A DNA stretch of 64,000 nt from Thermosporothrix hazakensis (GTDB lineage: Bacteria; Chloroflexota; Ktedonobacteria; Ktedonobacterales; Ktedonobacteraceae), in NCBI RefSeq assembly GCF_003253565.1, contig NZ_QKUF01000004.1, positions 124,001-188,000 on the forward strand. The letters run 5' to 3'. Position numbers and translations under genes: made by a program. Below, in pieces: positions 26,995 to 36,300 of the stretch (positions are counted from its first letter, which is position 1; the number at the start of each line of letters is the position of its first letter). Under the pieces are notes generated by a model. The model ran no database searches, was not told where the DNA came from, and saw only the letters and a program-made list of their open reading frames with translations.

Positions 26995-28284
26995 ATGAAT
27001 GGACCCTCATCAGAGCAGGGTGAGCCGCCCGGGAGCGACAAATTGCAACTGCTCGGCCTGTCGCGTATTTTCAGTTCGCTGAAGCAGCGGAATTTTCGGC
27101 TCTTCTGGTTCGGGCAGCTCATCTCGCTGATCGGCACATCCATGCAGGCAATCGGGCAGGATTGGCTTGTCCTCAAACTCACACACAGTGCCTGGCAGCT
27201 TGGGCTTGTCGGCGCACTTCAAGCTGCTCCAGTCCTGTTTTTCTCTATTATTGGCGGCGTTTTGACCGATCGCTCGCCCAGACGACAGCTCCTCTTGATT
27301 ACTCAGTGGATCAATATGCTGGAAGCACTGTTACTCTGGGCATTGATTGCAACCGGTCAGGTTCAGCTCTGGCATCTCTACATACTCGCGCCGCTTCTGG
27401 GGCTGACAGGTACCATCTACCGACCAGCCAGCCGCGCGTTTCTGGTCGAACTGGTTGGACGAGACGACTTGCCAAACGCGATAGCGCTCTACTCATCCAT
27501 TTCGACGCTTGCTCGCATTGTTGGCCCCGGCCTCGGCGGCGTGATTATCGCGATTAGCTCTGAGACACAGCTTTTTCTCTTGAACGCGCTGAGCTTCCTA
27601 CCGGTGATTGCGGGCCTCCTATTGATGAGAAGCCATGAGCTGGCTATTCAGCCTACTACAGGCAAGCGGACAAGCGCCCGCCAGAGCCTCCGTGAAGGGA
27701 TCGACTACTGTTTGCGAACTCCTGCTGTGCTACAGATTATCGTGGTAGTCGGGCTGGTGCTGCTCTTCGGCTCAAACTTTGGAGTAATCCTACCTGTTTT
27801 TGCGACCGATGTGCTTCATGCAGGTCCAACTGGTTTCGGCTTTCTTTCTGCCGCAGCGAGTGGTGGCGCATTGCTGGCGGCGCTCTGGCTGGCATGGAAG
27901 AATCAGCAGCCGACCGTGCGACTGTTGCTCCTGTATATGCTGCTCTTCGGGCTTCTAGAGGTTGTTTTCGCCCTCTCGCCCATCTATTTCCTCGCGATTC
28001 TCCTGATTGCCAGCATTGGCTTTCTGGAAAATGCGTTTGCGGCACAAGCCATGACCACGCTTCAGCAGATCACACCAGATCATCTGCTCGGGCGTGTCAT
28101 CAGCGTTCAGGTTCTCTTCTTTGATGGCAGCCTCCCCCTGGGTTATATGCTGATAGGTTGGCTTTCGAGCCTCTATGGCCCCTCCATCACGCTGCTTGTC
28201 GGTGCACTCCTTACCTTGCTGACTGTAGGAGCAGGATGGCTCTGGCATAGCCTGCCGCGACGTTCAGAAGGCTCTTCTTCGTAG
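26995..28284 (+). CDS. MFS transporter, EntS-like (MFS_3)
   Basis: This 429-aa, roughly 12-span permease has the MFS_3 signature FSSLKQRNFRLFWFGQLIS, SMQAIGQDWLVLKLTHSAW and motif A as GGVLTDRSPRRQLLLITQ. It also has the IYRPASRAFLVELVGRDDLP loop and the late LQQITPDHLLGRVISVQVLF segment. The family exports siderophores, macrolides and other small molecules by proton exchange. The start ATG 26995 has AGAAAGGA upstream. It is the nearest intact exporter to the PKS/NRPS cluster, about 2 kb from its left edge, and could serve it, but RidA lies between. Confidence 0.88.
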   Translation: MNGPSSEQGEPPGSDKLQLLGLSRIFSSLKQRNFRLFWFGQLISLIGTSMQAIGQDWLVLKLTHSAWQLGLVGALQAAPVLFFSIIGGVLTDRSPRRQLLLITQWINMLEALLLWALIATGQVQLWHLYILAPLLGLTGTIYRPASRAFLVELVGRDDLPNAIALYSSISTLARIVGPGLGGVIIAISSETQLFLLNALSFLPVIAGLLLMRSHELAIQPTTGKRTSARQSLREGIDYCLRTPAVLQIIVVVGLVLLFGSNFGVILPVFATDVLHAGPTGFGFLSAAASGGALLAALWLAWKNQQPTVRLLLLYMLLFGLLEVVFALSPIYFLAILLIASIGFLENAFAAQAMTTLQQITPDHLLGRVISVQVLFFDGSLPLGYMLIGWLSSLYGPSITLLVGALLTLLTVGAGWLWHSLPRRSEGSSS

Positions 28285-28357
28285 GGCATCAGAGAGAGCC
28301 CAGGAGTGCCGTGCTGCTTCCGATCCCCGGACAGGCGGCACTCTCGCCCGGATGCCT
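28285..28357. other. Nested hairpins between convergent genes, probable bidirectional terminator
   Basis: GAGTGCCG (28304-28311) pairs with CGGCACTC (28336-28343). Outside it, GGCATC (28285-28290) pairs with GATGCC (28351-28356). The structure starts right after the MFS stop and lies before the convergent RidA 3' end. No long T-run follows. Confidence 0.4.
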
Positions 28358-28468
28358 GATAAAAAGCAGTCACGCACGCAGGGCATGTCCGTCCCTTACC
28401 CGAACGGGCAACCTGCCATTGACAAATCTCGGACAAGGATATTTCATCAAAGCACCACACCAGCCACT

Positions 28469-28924
28469 CTATGCGGGCAAGCTGGCGATTGCCTCGATCT
28501 CAAGCAGAAGCTCCTGACGAATCAGTCGGCTTACCTCAACAAGAGAGCTTACAGGAGGTGTTTCCAGATTGATGTACTGATCGCGCACCTCACGCAGCAC
28601 CGGCAAATATGACAGATCAACCAGAAACATGGTAAGCTTTACCACATGGCTGAAATCAGCTCCTGCCGCCTCCAAAGCCTTCTTAATATTCTCGAATACC
28701 TGGATGGCCTGCGCACGAAAACCATCCACGCCGATCAGTTGTCCCTCTGCATTCAGCGCAATCTGCCCCGAGAGATAGAGCGTCTGCCCGCCTGCGACCT
28801 TTGCCACATGCGAATATCCTGCGGGCCTGGGAAGCGTCTCAGGGATAAGGAATTCGATATGCTCCGGATGTGTCAATCCTTTCTGGAATTTAAGAGTACC
28901 CAATAAAGACTTTTTTTCTTGCAT
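28469..28924 (-). CDS. RidA (YjgF/YER057c/UK114) family protein
   Basis: The 151-aa frame contains a complete RidA domain: AKVAGGQTLYLSGQIALNAEG, QAIQVFENIKKALEAAGADF, VVKLTMFLVDLSYLPVLREV and a closing PPVSSLVEVSRLIRQELLLE. The Arg in EVSRL is the conserved substrate-carboxylate ligand. RidA proteins hydrolyse reactive enamine/imine intermediates in the cytoplasm. The N-terminus is about 20 residues longer than usual and lacks a clear ribosome-binding site, so the true start may be internal (near THPEHIEFL). Confidence 0.88.
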   Translation of the reverse strand: MQEKKSLLGTLKFQKGLTHPEHIEFLIPETLPRPAGYSHVAKVAGGQTLYLSGQIALNAEGQLIGVDGFRAQAIQVFENIKKALEAAGADFSHVVKLTMFLVDLSYLPVLREVRDQYINLETPPVSSLVEVSRLIRQELLLEIEAIASLPA

Positions 28925-29136
28925 TCAAGCAAACATGCAATGAAGTGTAGCACATCCTGCTTCTACAGAACAAGCACTCGCCGTCCGTTTTGTATTTCAC
29001 AGTCTTGGGTACCTGTTGGGTAATCAGCCCATCGCAAAGCAGGGTGAGACAAGATCTTAGCATACTCAAGGCGCTCGTCATCTGGCTTTACCCGTTCTTT
29101 CATACGCTTTAAATTTTCTCCTCTTTGTCAGCAGAA

Positions 29137-29154
29137 ATCACGAACATTCGTGAT
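29137..29154. promoter_or_regulatory. 18-bp palindromic operator upstream of the FAD monooxygenase
   Basis: ATCACGAACATTCGTGAT consists of perfect 8-bp half-sites with a 2-bp centre, 64 bp before ATG 29219. The size and symmetry fit a TetR, MarR or HxlR-type dimer. The rest of 28925-29218 shows no gene. Confidence 0.5.
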
Positions 29155-29218
29155 GTGGCTTCACCCTCCTTCGCATTACAATCTCCCCAGATGAAAAGCA
29201 ACAAAGGAGAACACAAAT

Positions 29219-30853
29219 ATGTATAACAGCAACCATGAAGAGCAGGTTCCCGTCCTTATCGTTGGTGGCAGCGTTGTCGGACTTTCAACGGCGCTCTTTC
29301 TGGCCCTGCATGGCATTCAACCGCTTCTCGTCGAGCGCCACGCCACCACTTCTATTCATACACGCGCTGCCGGCTTTAACGCTCGCACAATGGAACTTTA
29401 TCGGCAGGCCGGTATTGAGTCCGATATTCAGCGGCTAGAGACGCCGCCTGAACAAATGGGCGAGATAGGTCTGCATGTAGAGACACTGGCTGGGAAGGAG
29501 CTCCCGACCAGCGAAGCAAAATCACATCAACAATTCCAGATCACCAATCCTTTCGCCAGCCCGACGCGCATGGCAATGGTCGGACAGGATCAGCTTGAAC
29601 CCGTCTTACAGGAACATGCCAGTGCTCTCGGCTGCGATATTCGCTTCAACACGGAACTGATCGATTTTGAGCAGGATACTGAAGGCGTTCACGCTCATAT
29701 ACGCGACCGCGGCACCGGAAGCGTTCATTCCATTTTTGCGCGTTACCTTATCGCGGCAGATGGCAATAGAAGCGCGATCAGGCAACAACTCGGCATCAGC
29801 ACCTACGGATATGGACGGCTTGGTCAATGGGTCAGCATTCTGTTTCAAACCGATCTCAGCCACGTGCTTCACGGACGCAACATTGCGCTCTGCTTCGTCA
29901 ACAATCCACATGTGAGCGGCATCATCGGGCAATCACAGAATCGCTGGTCATTGTTTGCCAATGTCGAGGATTCCGACGATTTTTCCGAAGAGCGCTGCCG
30001 TGAACTGGTGCGCGCGGCTATCGGTCTGCCAGATCAGCCTGTGAAGATTCTCAGCATCCTGCCCTGGGAAACCGCCTCACGTGTCGCAACGCATTACCAG
30101 CAGGGCCGCGTCTTGCTTGCCGGGGACGCCGCGCATGTGATGACGACAATGGGCGCATTTGGCGCAAACACCGGTATTGCCGATGCGCACAATCTGGCCT
30201 GGAAACTGGCACTTGTGCTCAAGCAGAAAGCTCCGGCTCGTCTCCTCGAAACCTATGAACAGGAGCGGCAGCCCGCCGCAGAACTCGCTGTGGCAGTTTC
30301 GACAGGACTTTATGCCTATCGCCTCCCACAACACAAACAGCGAGAGGCCATTCTGCAAAGTGCACAGGAGATGCTCGCATGCGTCCGCAAAAGCCCGGAT
30401 GCGCCCGATCCAACTGCCTTTAGCGTGATGAACGGCTATCGTTATCGCTCAGCAGCGATTCTCTCCGAGGACGACACCGAGCCAACGCTGTTTGAAAACG
30501 AACCGTCCGGCCGCCCGGGAACTCGTGCGCCGCACGTCTGGCTGACACAGGATGGTCAGCGCTGTTCGACGCTCGATCTCTATGGCAAGCAATTTGTGCT
30601 GCTGACCGGGCCCGAGGGACACCTGTGGAGCACAGCCTTTACCGAGGCTGCTCGGCAGCTCGATATCCCTCTAGTGAGCTATACCATCGGGCAACACTTC
30701 CATGATCAGGAAGAAAGCTTCCTGGCCTGCTATGGGATTGGTGCATCAGGAGCAACCCTGATTCGTCCCGATGGCTTTATTGCCTGGCGATCTCAACAGG
30801 CCAACGATCAGCCTGTAACGACACTTCTCAGGCACCTCCTTTGCTATGAATAA
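29219..30853 (+). CDS. FAD-dependent aromatic-type monooxygenase (PheA/TfdB/RdmE family)
   Basis: The 544-aa flavoprotein hydroxylase has VPVLIVGGSVVGLSTALFLA (FAD GxGxxG), an RAAGFNARTMELYRQAGIE segment, the DG motif IAADGNRSAIRQQLG and the GD motif RVLLAGDAAHVMTTMGAFGA followed by IADAHNLAWKLALVL. The last 150 residues form the thioredoxin-like C-terminal domain of this subfamily. Enzymes of this class hydroxylate aromatic polyketides or phenols using NAD(P)H and oxygen. AAAGGAG precedes the start. It converges on the cluster's leftward arm at 30905, so membership in the cluster is plausible but not shown. Confidence 0.88.
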   Translation: MYNSNHEEQVPVLIVGGSVVGLSTALFLALHGIQPLLVERHATTSIHTRAAGFNARTMELYRQAGIESDIQRLETPPEQMGEIGLHVETLAGKELPTSEAKSHQQFQITNPFASPTRMAMVGQDQLEPVLQEHASALGCDIRFNTELIDFEQDTEGVHAHIRDRGTGSVHSIFARYLIAADGNRSAIRQQLGISTYGYGRLGQWVSILFQTDLSHVLHGRNIALCFVNNPHVSGIIGQSQNRWSLFANVEDSDDFSEERCRELVRAAIGLPDQPVKILSILPWETASRVATHYQQGRVLLAGDAAHVMTTMGAFGANTGIADAHNLAWKLALVLKQKAPARLLETYEQERQPAAELAVAVSTGLYAYRLPQHKQREAILQSAQEMLACVRKSPDAPDPTAFSVMNGYRYRSAAILSEDDTEPTLFENEPSGRPGTRAPHVWLTQDGQRCSTLDLYGKQFVLLTGPEGHLWSTAFTEAARQLDIPLVSYTIGQHFHDQEESFLACYGIGASGATLIRPDGFIAWRSQQANDQPVTTLLRHLLCYE

Positions 30854-30904
30854 GTGAATGATGCGAGCGTGGCAACTTTTTGCCATGCTCGTACATCACT
30901 GCAT

Positions 30905-32053
30905 CTAGAGAGCGAATTCGTCCTGCCAGGCGAAGTTGCGCCTGAGCAGAGGGGCAGCCAGAGGCCAGTTCATCAAGCGCAGATTCAAGCCCTGCAACGC
31001 GATGAAAAAGGTATTCTCGGGCGCGAAGAAAAAGCGTGCCGCCTTTTGCCCGACCTGTTGTCTGCGCGTAATTCCTGGCTTCAGTTGCTTTTCGTAGGAG
31101 CGAAAAGCGGTCAGGCGATCATGCTGCGAACCCAACTCACGCGCCAGAATATACGCTCCCACCATTGCCAGCGACGCCCCCTGACTTCCCGCCGGGGAGA
31201 CACAATGACAGGCATCACCAAGCAGCACCACCCGTCCCTGACTCCATTGTGGCATGATAATCTGTGTCAGGGCATCCACATAGAGCCGTTCCTCTTTGCC
31301 AGCCAGTTCAAGCAGATCGGGAACCAGCCAGCCAAGCGATCCAAACGAGATCTGTAGCTCATCCATGATGGTGGCTTGCGTGGGGGGTTGCAGCGACCGA
31401 TAGAAGAAGAAGACCGCAATGCGCCCATCAAGCAGCGGGAATACGCCGATGCGCCTCCCGGGAGCCGTGAGGGTGTAGAATACATCGGAACGAACATCCA
31501 GATGCTCAACAACAAAAGCGACAATAGTATATCCCAAAGGCCTGCTAAAGCGCTCCTCGGGCCCGAAGACCAGTCGCCGAACATTAGAATGCACACCATC
31601 GGCCCCTACAACCAGATCAAACGTCTCCTCTGATCCATCAGTCAAGGTGACATTGACCCGCTCCTTATCCTGTTCGAGCGCCATTATTGAGGTGCTAAAC
31701 CGCACCGGACTATCCGTCTTGCGGGCCAGCAACTGGACCAGATCGCCACGCATAAAGCTGAAATGGCGATCGTCAAGCAGCATCCGCATATTTTCATACG
31801 GGATGGTGATCCGCCTCCGTCCACTTCCATCAAGGAAGATCAACTCCAATACCGGACAATGAATGGCCTCCAGATCGTGAAGCAGCGACATGCGTTCCGC
31901 TACTTTATAGCCCGCACCAAAAAAATCGATGACAAAGCCATCATCGCGCAAATGTTCCGCCCGCTCAATGACAACCGGCTCCATTCCATAATGCGCCAGC
32001 CAGTACGCGAGCGTCAGCCCGGCAACCCCGGCACCAGATATCAGCACTCTCAC
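30905..32053 (-). CDS. FAD-dependent monooxygenase (UbiH/TetX-like), cluster tailoring enzyme
   Basis: The 382-aa protein begins VRVLISGAGVAGLTLAYWL (FAD fold), with VVGADGVHSNVRRLVFG as the DG motif and GRVVLLGDACHCVSPAGSQG as the GD motif. It lacks the extra C-terminal domain of the PheA type. The start is GTG 32053, overlapping the upstream esterase stop as GTGA, which indicates translational coupling. It is the last gene of the leftward PKS/NRPS operon and probably oxidises the product or an intermediate. Confidence 0.88.
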   Translation of the reverse strand: MRVLISGAGVAGLTLAYWLAHYGMEPVVIERAEHLRDDGFVIDFFGAGYKVAERMSLLHDLEAIHCPVLELIFLDGSGRRRITIPYENMRMLLDDRHFSFMRGDLVQLLARKTDSPVRFSTSIMALEQDKERVNVTLTDGSEETFDLVVGADGVHSNVRRLVFGPEERFSRPLGYTIVAFVVEHLDVRSDVFYTLTAPGRRIGVFPLLDGRIAVFFFYRSLQPPTQATIMDELQISFGSLGWLVPDLLELAGKEERLYVDALTQIIMPQWSQGRVVLLGDACHCVSPAGSQGASLAMVGAYILARELGSQHDRLTAFRSYEKQLKPGITRRQQVGQKAARFFFAPENTFFIALQGLNLRLMNWPLAAPLLRRNFAWQDEFAL

Positions 32054-33321
32054 CCATTCGCCCCTTTCTCTTCGCCACACTGCGCAAGCGCAAGGAAGCG
32101 CTCCACAAAAGAGTAACGCCAGCACACAAAATCATGTCCCCCGTTAAACTCCGCATAGTCAACAGCATAGCCCTGTCGCTGTAAAACATCACGAAACCGC
32201 CGGGTGGCCGCCACCGGATCAATCAACACATAGCGATCAAACCGCCCGATTTCCAGAGAAAAGCGCAATGCAACCGGCTCTCGTCGCTCGTATTCAGCGG
32301 TGAGCCATTCGCCCTCGCGTTGCACATCTCCACCACTGCTCGACCAGAACGTCCCGGATTGGGAAAGGACATTGCCAAAGAGATCGGGCGCATGGAGCCC
32401 GGTAAAGGCTGCCGCAACGCCTCCCGCGCTCACCCCACCCACAATAGCACGAGCCGGATCTGAGCTTACTCGATAGTTCTCCCGAATCCAGGGCACAAAC
32501 TCTTCGCACAGAAAATCAAGAAAGGGGTAGTGACAGAGCAGCTCCTGTCGCCGCGTGCCATAGTCCATATGACTGAGCAACACAACCATATATGGCGCTA
32601 TTTTTCCAGCATGAATCAAGTTATCCATCACCGTTGGAACAGACATATAGTTCAGATACATCCAGCCATCGAAGAGCAGCAACAAACCAGGGGGCTCCGT
32701 GCTCTCTACAGGTGGCATGTACACCGCGACATGATATGTGCGCTGCAACCGCCGGGCCAGAAACATCGAGAGTTTGACGGCTCCCCGCGGAACACCCTTT
32801 TGAGGAAGTATCCAGTGTTGCACAGGTGCAGCAGGCAATTCCAGAATCGAGACCTGCATAAAATCCTGTTTGCCGGGCAAACCAAGCGGAGAGCGCATCT
32901 GTCGCGGGTTCAGTGGATCGGTGCGGGCATGCATCATCCGTATCAGCACATCCTGAATCTCACGGCAAGGTGTCAGCGGATCATTCAATGAGAACTGATA
33001 TGTCGTGCGCAGATCAGCAGGAACACAATATGTTCGGTACCAGAGATCAGTAAAGGGGAGCCGATGCAATTGATTCTCGGCAAAAGCTCCCGGCAGCGCA
33101 GGTCCCCCAAGCACAACCACATTACGAGTCTGCCCGTCCACGTCACGCCAGAGAAACGTGACCAACATCTGCGCAGCATCGCCCTCAAGCGGCTCAATCA
33201 GTGGTCCCCCTGCCTGCTCTCTCTCTTGCCAGAACGCAGCGAGCGCATCCTGATTGCCTGCCTCAAGCTCCTGCTGAAGCCGCATCAGACGCGGACTGAG
33301 CAATAATGCCTGTGTACTCAT
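32050..33321 (-). CDS. Enterochelin-esterase-like alpha/beta hydrolase
   Basis: The 423-aa protein has an N-terminal enterochelin-esterase early-set-like region (about residues 30-140, with VTFLWRDVDGQ and LWYRTYCVPADLRTTYQFS) and a C-terminal esterase domain. In the latter, GGVSAGGVAAAFTGLHAPDLF carries the nucleophile Ser at about 296 and NGGHDFVCW the His at about 396. Family members hydrolyse ester or trilactone bonds in siderophores. It overlaps the NRPS stop by 4 bp (ATGA) and the next gene by 4 bp, so it is firmly in the operon. It may release, trim or activate the product; no ferric-siderophore importer is nearby. Confidence 0.85.
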   Translation of the reverse strand: MSTQALLLSPRLMRLQQELEAGNQDALAAFWQEREQAGGPLIEPLEGDAAQMLVTFLWRDVDGQTRNVVVLGGPALPGAFAENQLHRLPFTDLWYRTYCVPADLRTTYQFSLNDPLTPCREIQDVLIRMMHARTDPLNPRQMRSPLGLPGKQDFMQVSILELPAAPVQHWILPQKGVPRGAVKLSMFLARRLQRTYHVAVYMPPVESTEPPGLLLLFDGWMYLNYMSVPTVMDNLIHAGKIAPYMVVLLSHMDYGTRRQELLCHYPFLDFLCEEFVPWIRENYRVSSDPARAIVGGVSAGGVAAAFTGLHAPDLFGNVLSQSGTFWSSSGGDVQREGEWLTAEYERREPVALRFSLEIGRFDRYVLIDPVAATRRFRDVLQRQGYAVDYAEFNGGHDFVCWRYSFVERFLALAQCGEEKGANG

Positions 33322-36300
33322 GCTTCCTCCTTCTGCCTGCTCTGATCAATAAGCTGTGCCAATGCCTCAACTGTACTATTTTCCATGATGAGTGCAAGCG
33401 GCAATAAAAGATTGAAGCGATTCTGAATCTCGGTCGCGAGATGCGCAACAAGCAGCGAATGGCCTCCCAGACGGAAAAAGTCGTCATGAACGCCGATCTC
33501 ATCAATGTTGAGCACCCGGCGCCAGAGTTCAGCAAGTGCCTTCTCGGTCATAGTGCGCGGTGGGCGCTTGCTGGCAGTCAACCGAGCAGACTCGGGCAAG
33601 GCAGCACGATCGATCTTCCCATGCGCGTTCAGAGGGAATTCATCGAGCAGAATAAAGGTGGCAGGAACCATATAGTCAGGAAGGCGCTGACGCAGGTACG
33701 CCGCCAGTTCATCAGGTGAAGGCGCCGGTCCAGTCGCCACCACATACGCGAAAAGCTGTCCATCCTGAAGCTTTACCTGTGCTACCTGCACTGCTGGATG
33801 CCTGGCTAAAAGCGCCTCGATCTCTTCCAACTCGATGCGATAACCGCGCACCTTCACCTGATGGTCAACACGGCCCAGGAACTCAAGCGAGCCGTCAGCC
33901 AGATAGCGGACCAGATCCCCGGTTCTATATACCCGCGCGCCTGGCTCCTCGCTAAAGGGATGTGGAAGAAAGCGTTCAGCGGTGAGGTCTGGGCGGTTGT
34001 GATAGCCACGTGCCAGCCCAACGCCGCCTATATAGAGCTCTCCCGGAACGCCGATCGGGACAGGCTGCAACCATCGATCCAGAACATAGAGCTCCACATG
34101 AGCAATTGGTTTCCCTATATGCATCTTTTGCTGTTCTGGCCCACACTCGGCAACGGTGGCCCAGATTGCGGCCTCAGTTGGACCATAGACATTGTAGAAG
34201 CGCCTGAAGCGCCTTCCCTGGCTAAGCGTGCACGCCAGCTCCAGCGGGCAGGCTTCACCACCGACAATGATTGTGTGAACCGTTACCAGCGTGTGTAGTG
34301 GCAATGTCCTCAAGGCCGAGGGAGTCAGTGAGATCAGCTCTATTTGCCGCTCAAGCAGATAGCGCCCGAGTTCCTCGCCGACCATCGCCATCTGTGGGGG
34401 TGGCAGGTAGAGCGTGCCCCCGGCTAGCAGCGACAGCATCATATCCCAGAGCGAGGCATCAAAACTCAGGCTTGCCCATTGTAAGATACGTGTCCCGGTC
34501 TGTACCTGAAAGAGCCGCTTGAGCTCACGCGCCACGTTCAACAGGCCACGATGTATGACCTCAACACCCTTTGGAAGCCCGGTTGAGCCCGAGGTATAAA
34601 TCACATATGCCAGATTATCTGGCTGGCTCAGATTTGGTGGCGGTTGCTCACTCCACCCCTCAAGCTGCGTCAGAGCATGATCCAGGACAATACAGGGAAC
34701 AGTCGGCTCTTCTATTGGCTCCTGAGCAAGCAACAGCGAGATGTTCGCATCATGCAACAGAAAAGCCAGGCGCTCAGGCGGATTCGTTGGATCCAGCGGC
34801 ACGTAGACTCCGCCAGCTTTGAGAATTGCCAGAAAGCTGACAATCGCCGCAAGCGAGCGCCGCATCAGCACCCCGACACCCTTTTCAGGACCGATTCCCT
34901 GCGCTCGTAACAACCATGCAAGCTGATTGGCTCGCTGATCCAACTCACGATAGCATAAGGTCTCATTGTCGGTCACCAGAGCAAGCGTCTCAGGCGTGCA
35001 GGCAACCTGATGCTCGAAGACCTCATGCACACAGAGATCTTGCGGAAAGGTCGGCTGCATCCTGTTCCACTCGATAAGCATATGCTGCTGTTCTTGCTCG
35101 GTCAGAAGAGGAATTTCCGCGAGAGAAAGCTGTGTCTGTGATACAAATGCCTCAAGCATATGCTCGAAATGCCGGGCAAGCCGCTCCATCTTTTCAGGGA
35201 GAAACAGATCAGCATTGTATTCAATTGAGCCAACTATTCCCTCCTCGTGCTCCTCACAAGTCACCTGTACGTCTATTTTGGCGCTGCTCTCCTGGGTCGG
35301 AAGCGGCTCAACCAGCAATTCAGGGAGCGCAAGCGGCTCCTGTGGCGCATTGAAAAGTTGAAACGCAACCTGACAGAGCGGGTTTCGCTCGCGAGAACGC
35401 TGTGGGCACAACACTTCAACCAGGCGCTCAAAAGGCATATCCTGATGCGCATAGGCGTCCAGCGTCACCTGACGCACCCGGCGAAGAAGCTCGTCAACCC
35501 GCGGATTCCCGCTGAGATCCGTGCGTATTACCAGCAAATTGACGAACATGCCGATCAGCCCTTCGAGTTCAAACTGCGTACGATTTGCGATCGGCACACC
35601 GACAGCAACATCTTCAAGGCCACAATAGCGCATCAGGACCACCTGAAACGCGGCCAGCAGGGTCATAAAAAGCGTGACCTCGTGCTTCTGGCTTAATACC
35701 TTTACCTTCTGCACCAGTTCGGGCGAAAGATGTAGCGGCACCTGAGCACCTCGAAAGCGCTCCTGTTGTGGCCTCACAAAATCAGCGGGCAGTTCCAACA
35801 GTGGGAGATCAGCCAGTTGACGCGTCCAGTAAGCAAGCAGGCCGGGCGCTTCCTCCTGTTCTCGCTGCCAGCGTGCAAAATCGCGATAACGTACCGGTAA
35901 AGGCTCTAGAGAAGCCGCCTCACCCCGCACAAAGGCGCTATAGAACTGCTGTAACTCCCGTTGAAGAATAGCCAGCGACCAGCCATCACAGGCAATATGA
36001 TGCACGGTAAGAAGCAAAATGTGCTCCTGCCCAGACAGACGAAGCAAGCGAGCACGAAGCAGCAGCCCACCGGTCAAATCAAAAGGTGTCAGTGCCTCCC
36101 GCTGGCCCTCCTCGCGGCATCGTTCCACCTGCTCCGCAGGAGTAAGCGAGCTGATATCGATGAACGTCAGCAACGGCTCGTCCGGTACTGGCCTGATCTT
36201 CTGGAAGGGCTGCCCGTGTTTGCTGATATAGCAGGTGCGCAGGCTTTCGTGACGCTCTATTAGCGCTTTCAAGCTCCGCTCGAGCACCTCCACATGCAGA

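Noticed and set aside
26995..28284. EntS-like MFS protein as the dedicated exporter of the cluster
   Set aside because: It is separated by RidA and an intergenic terminator structure and has a different orientation context; kept only as a possibility.
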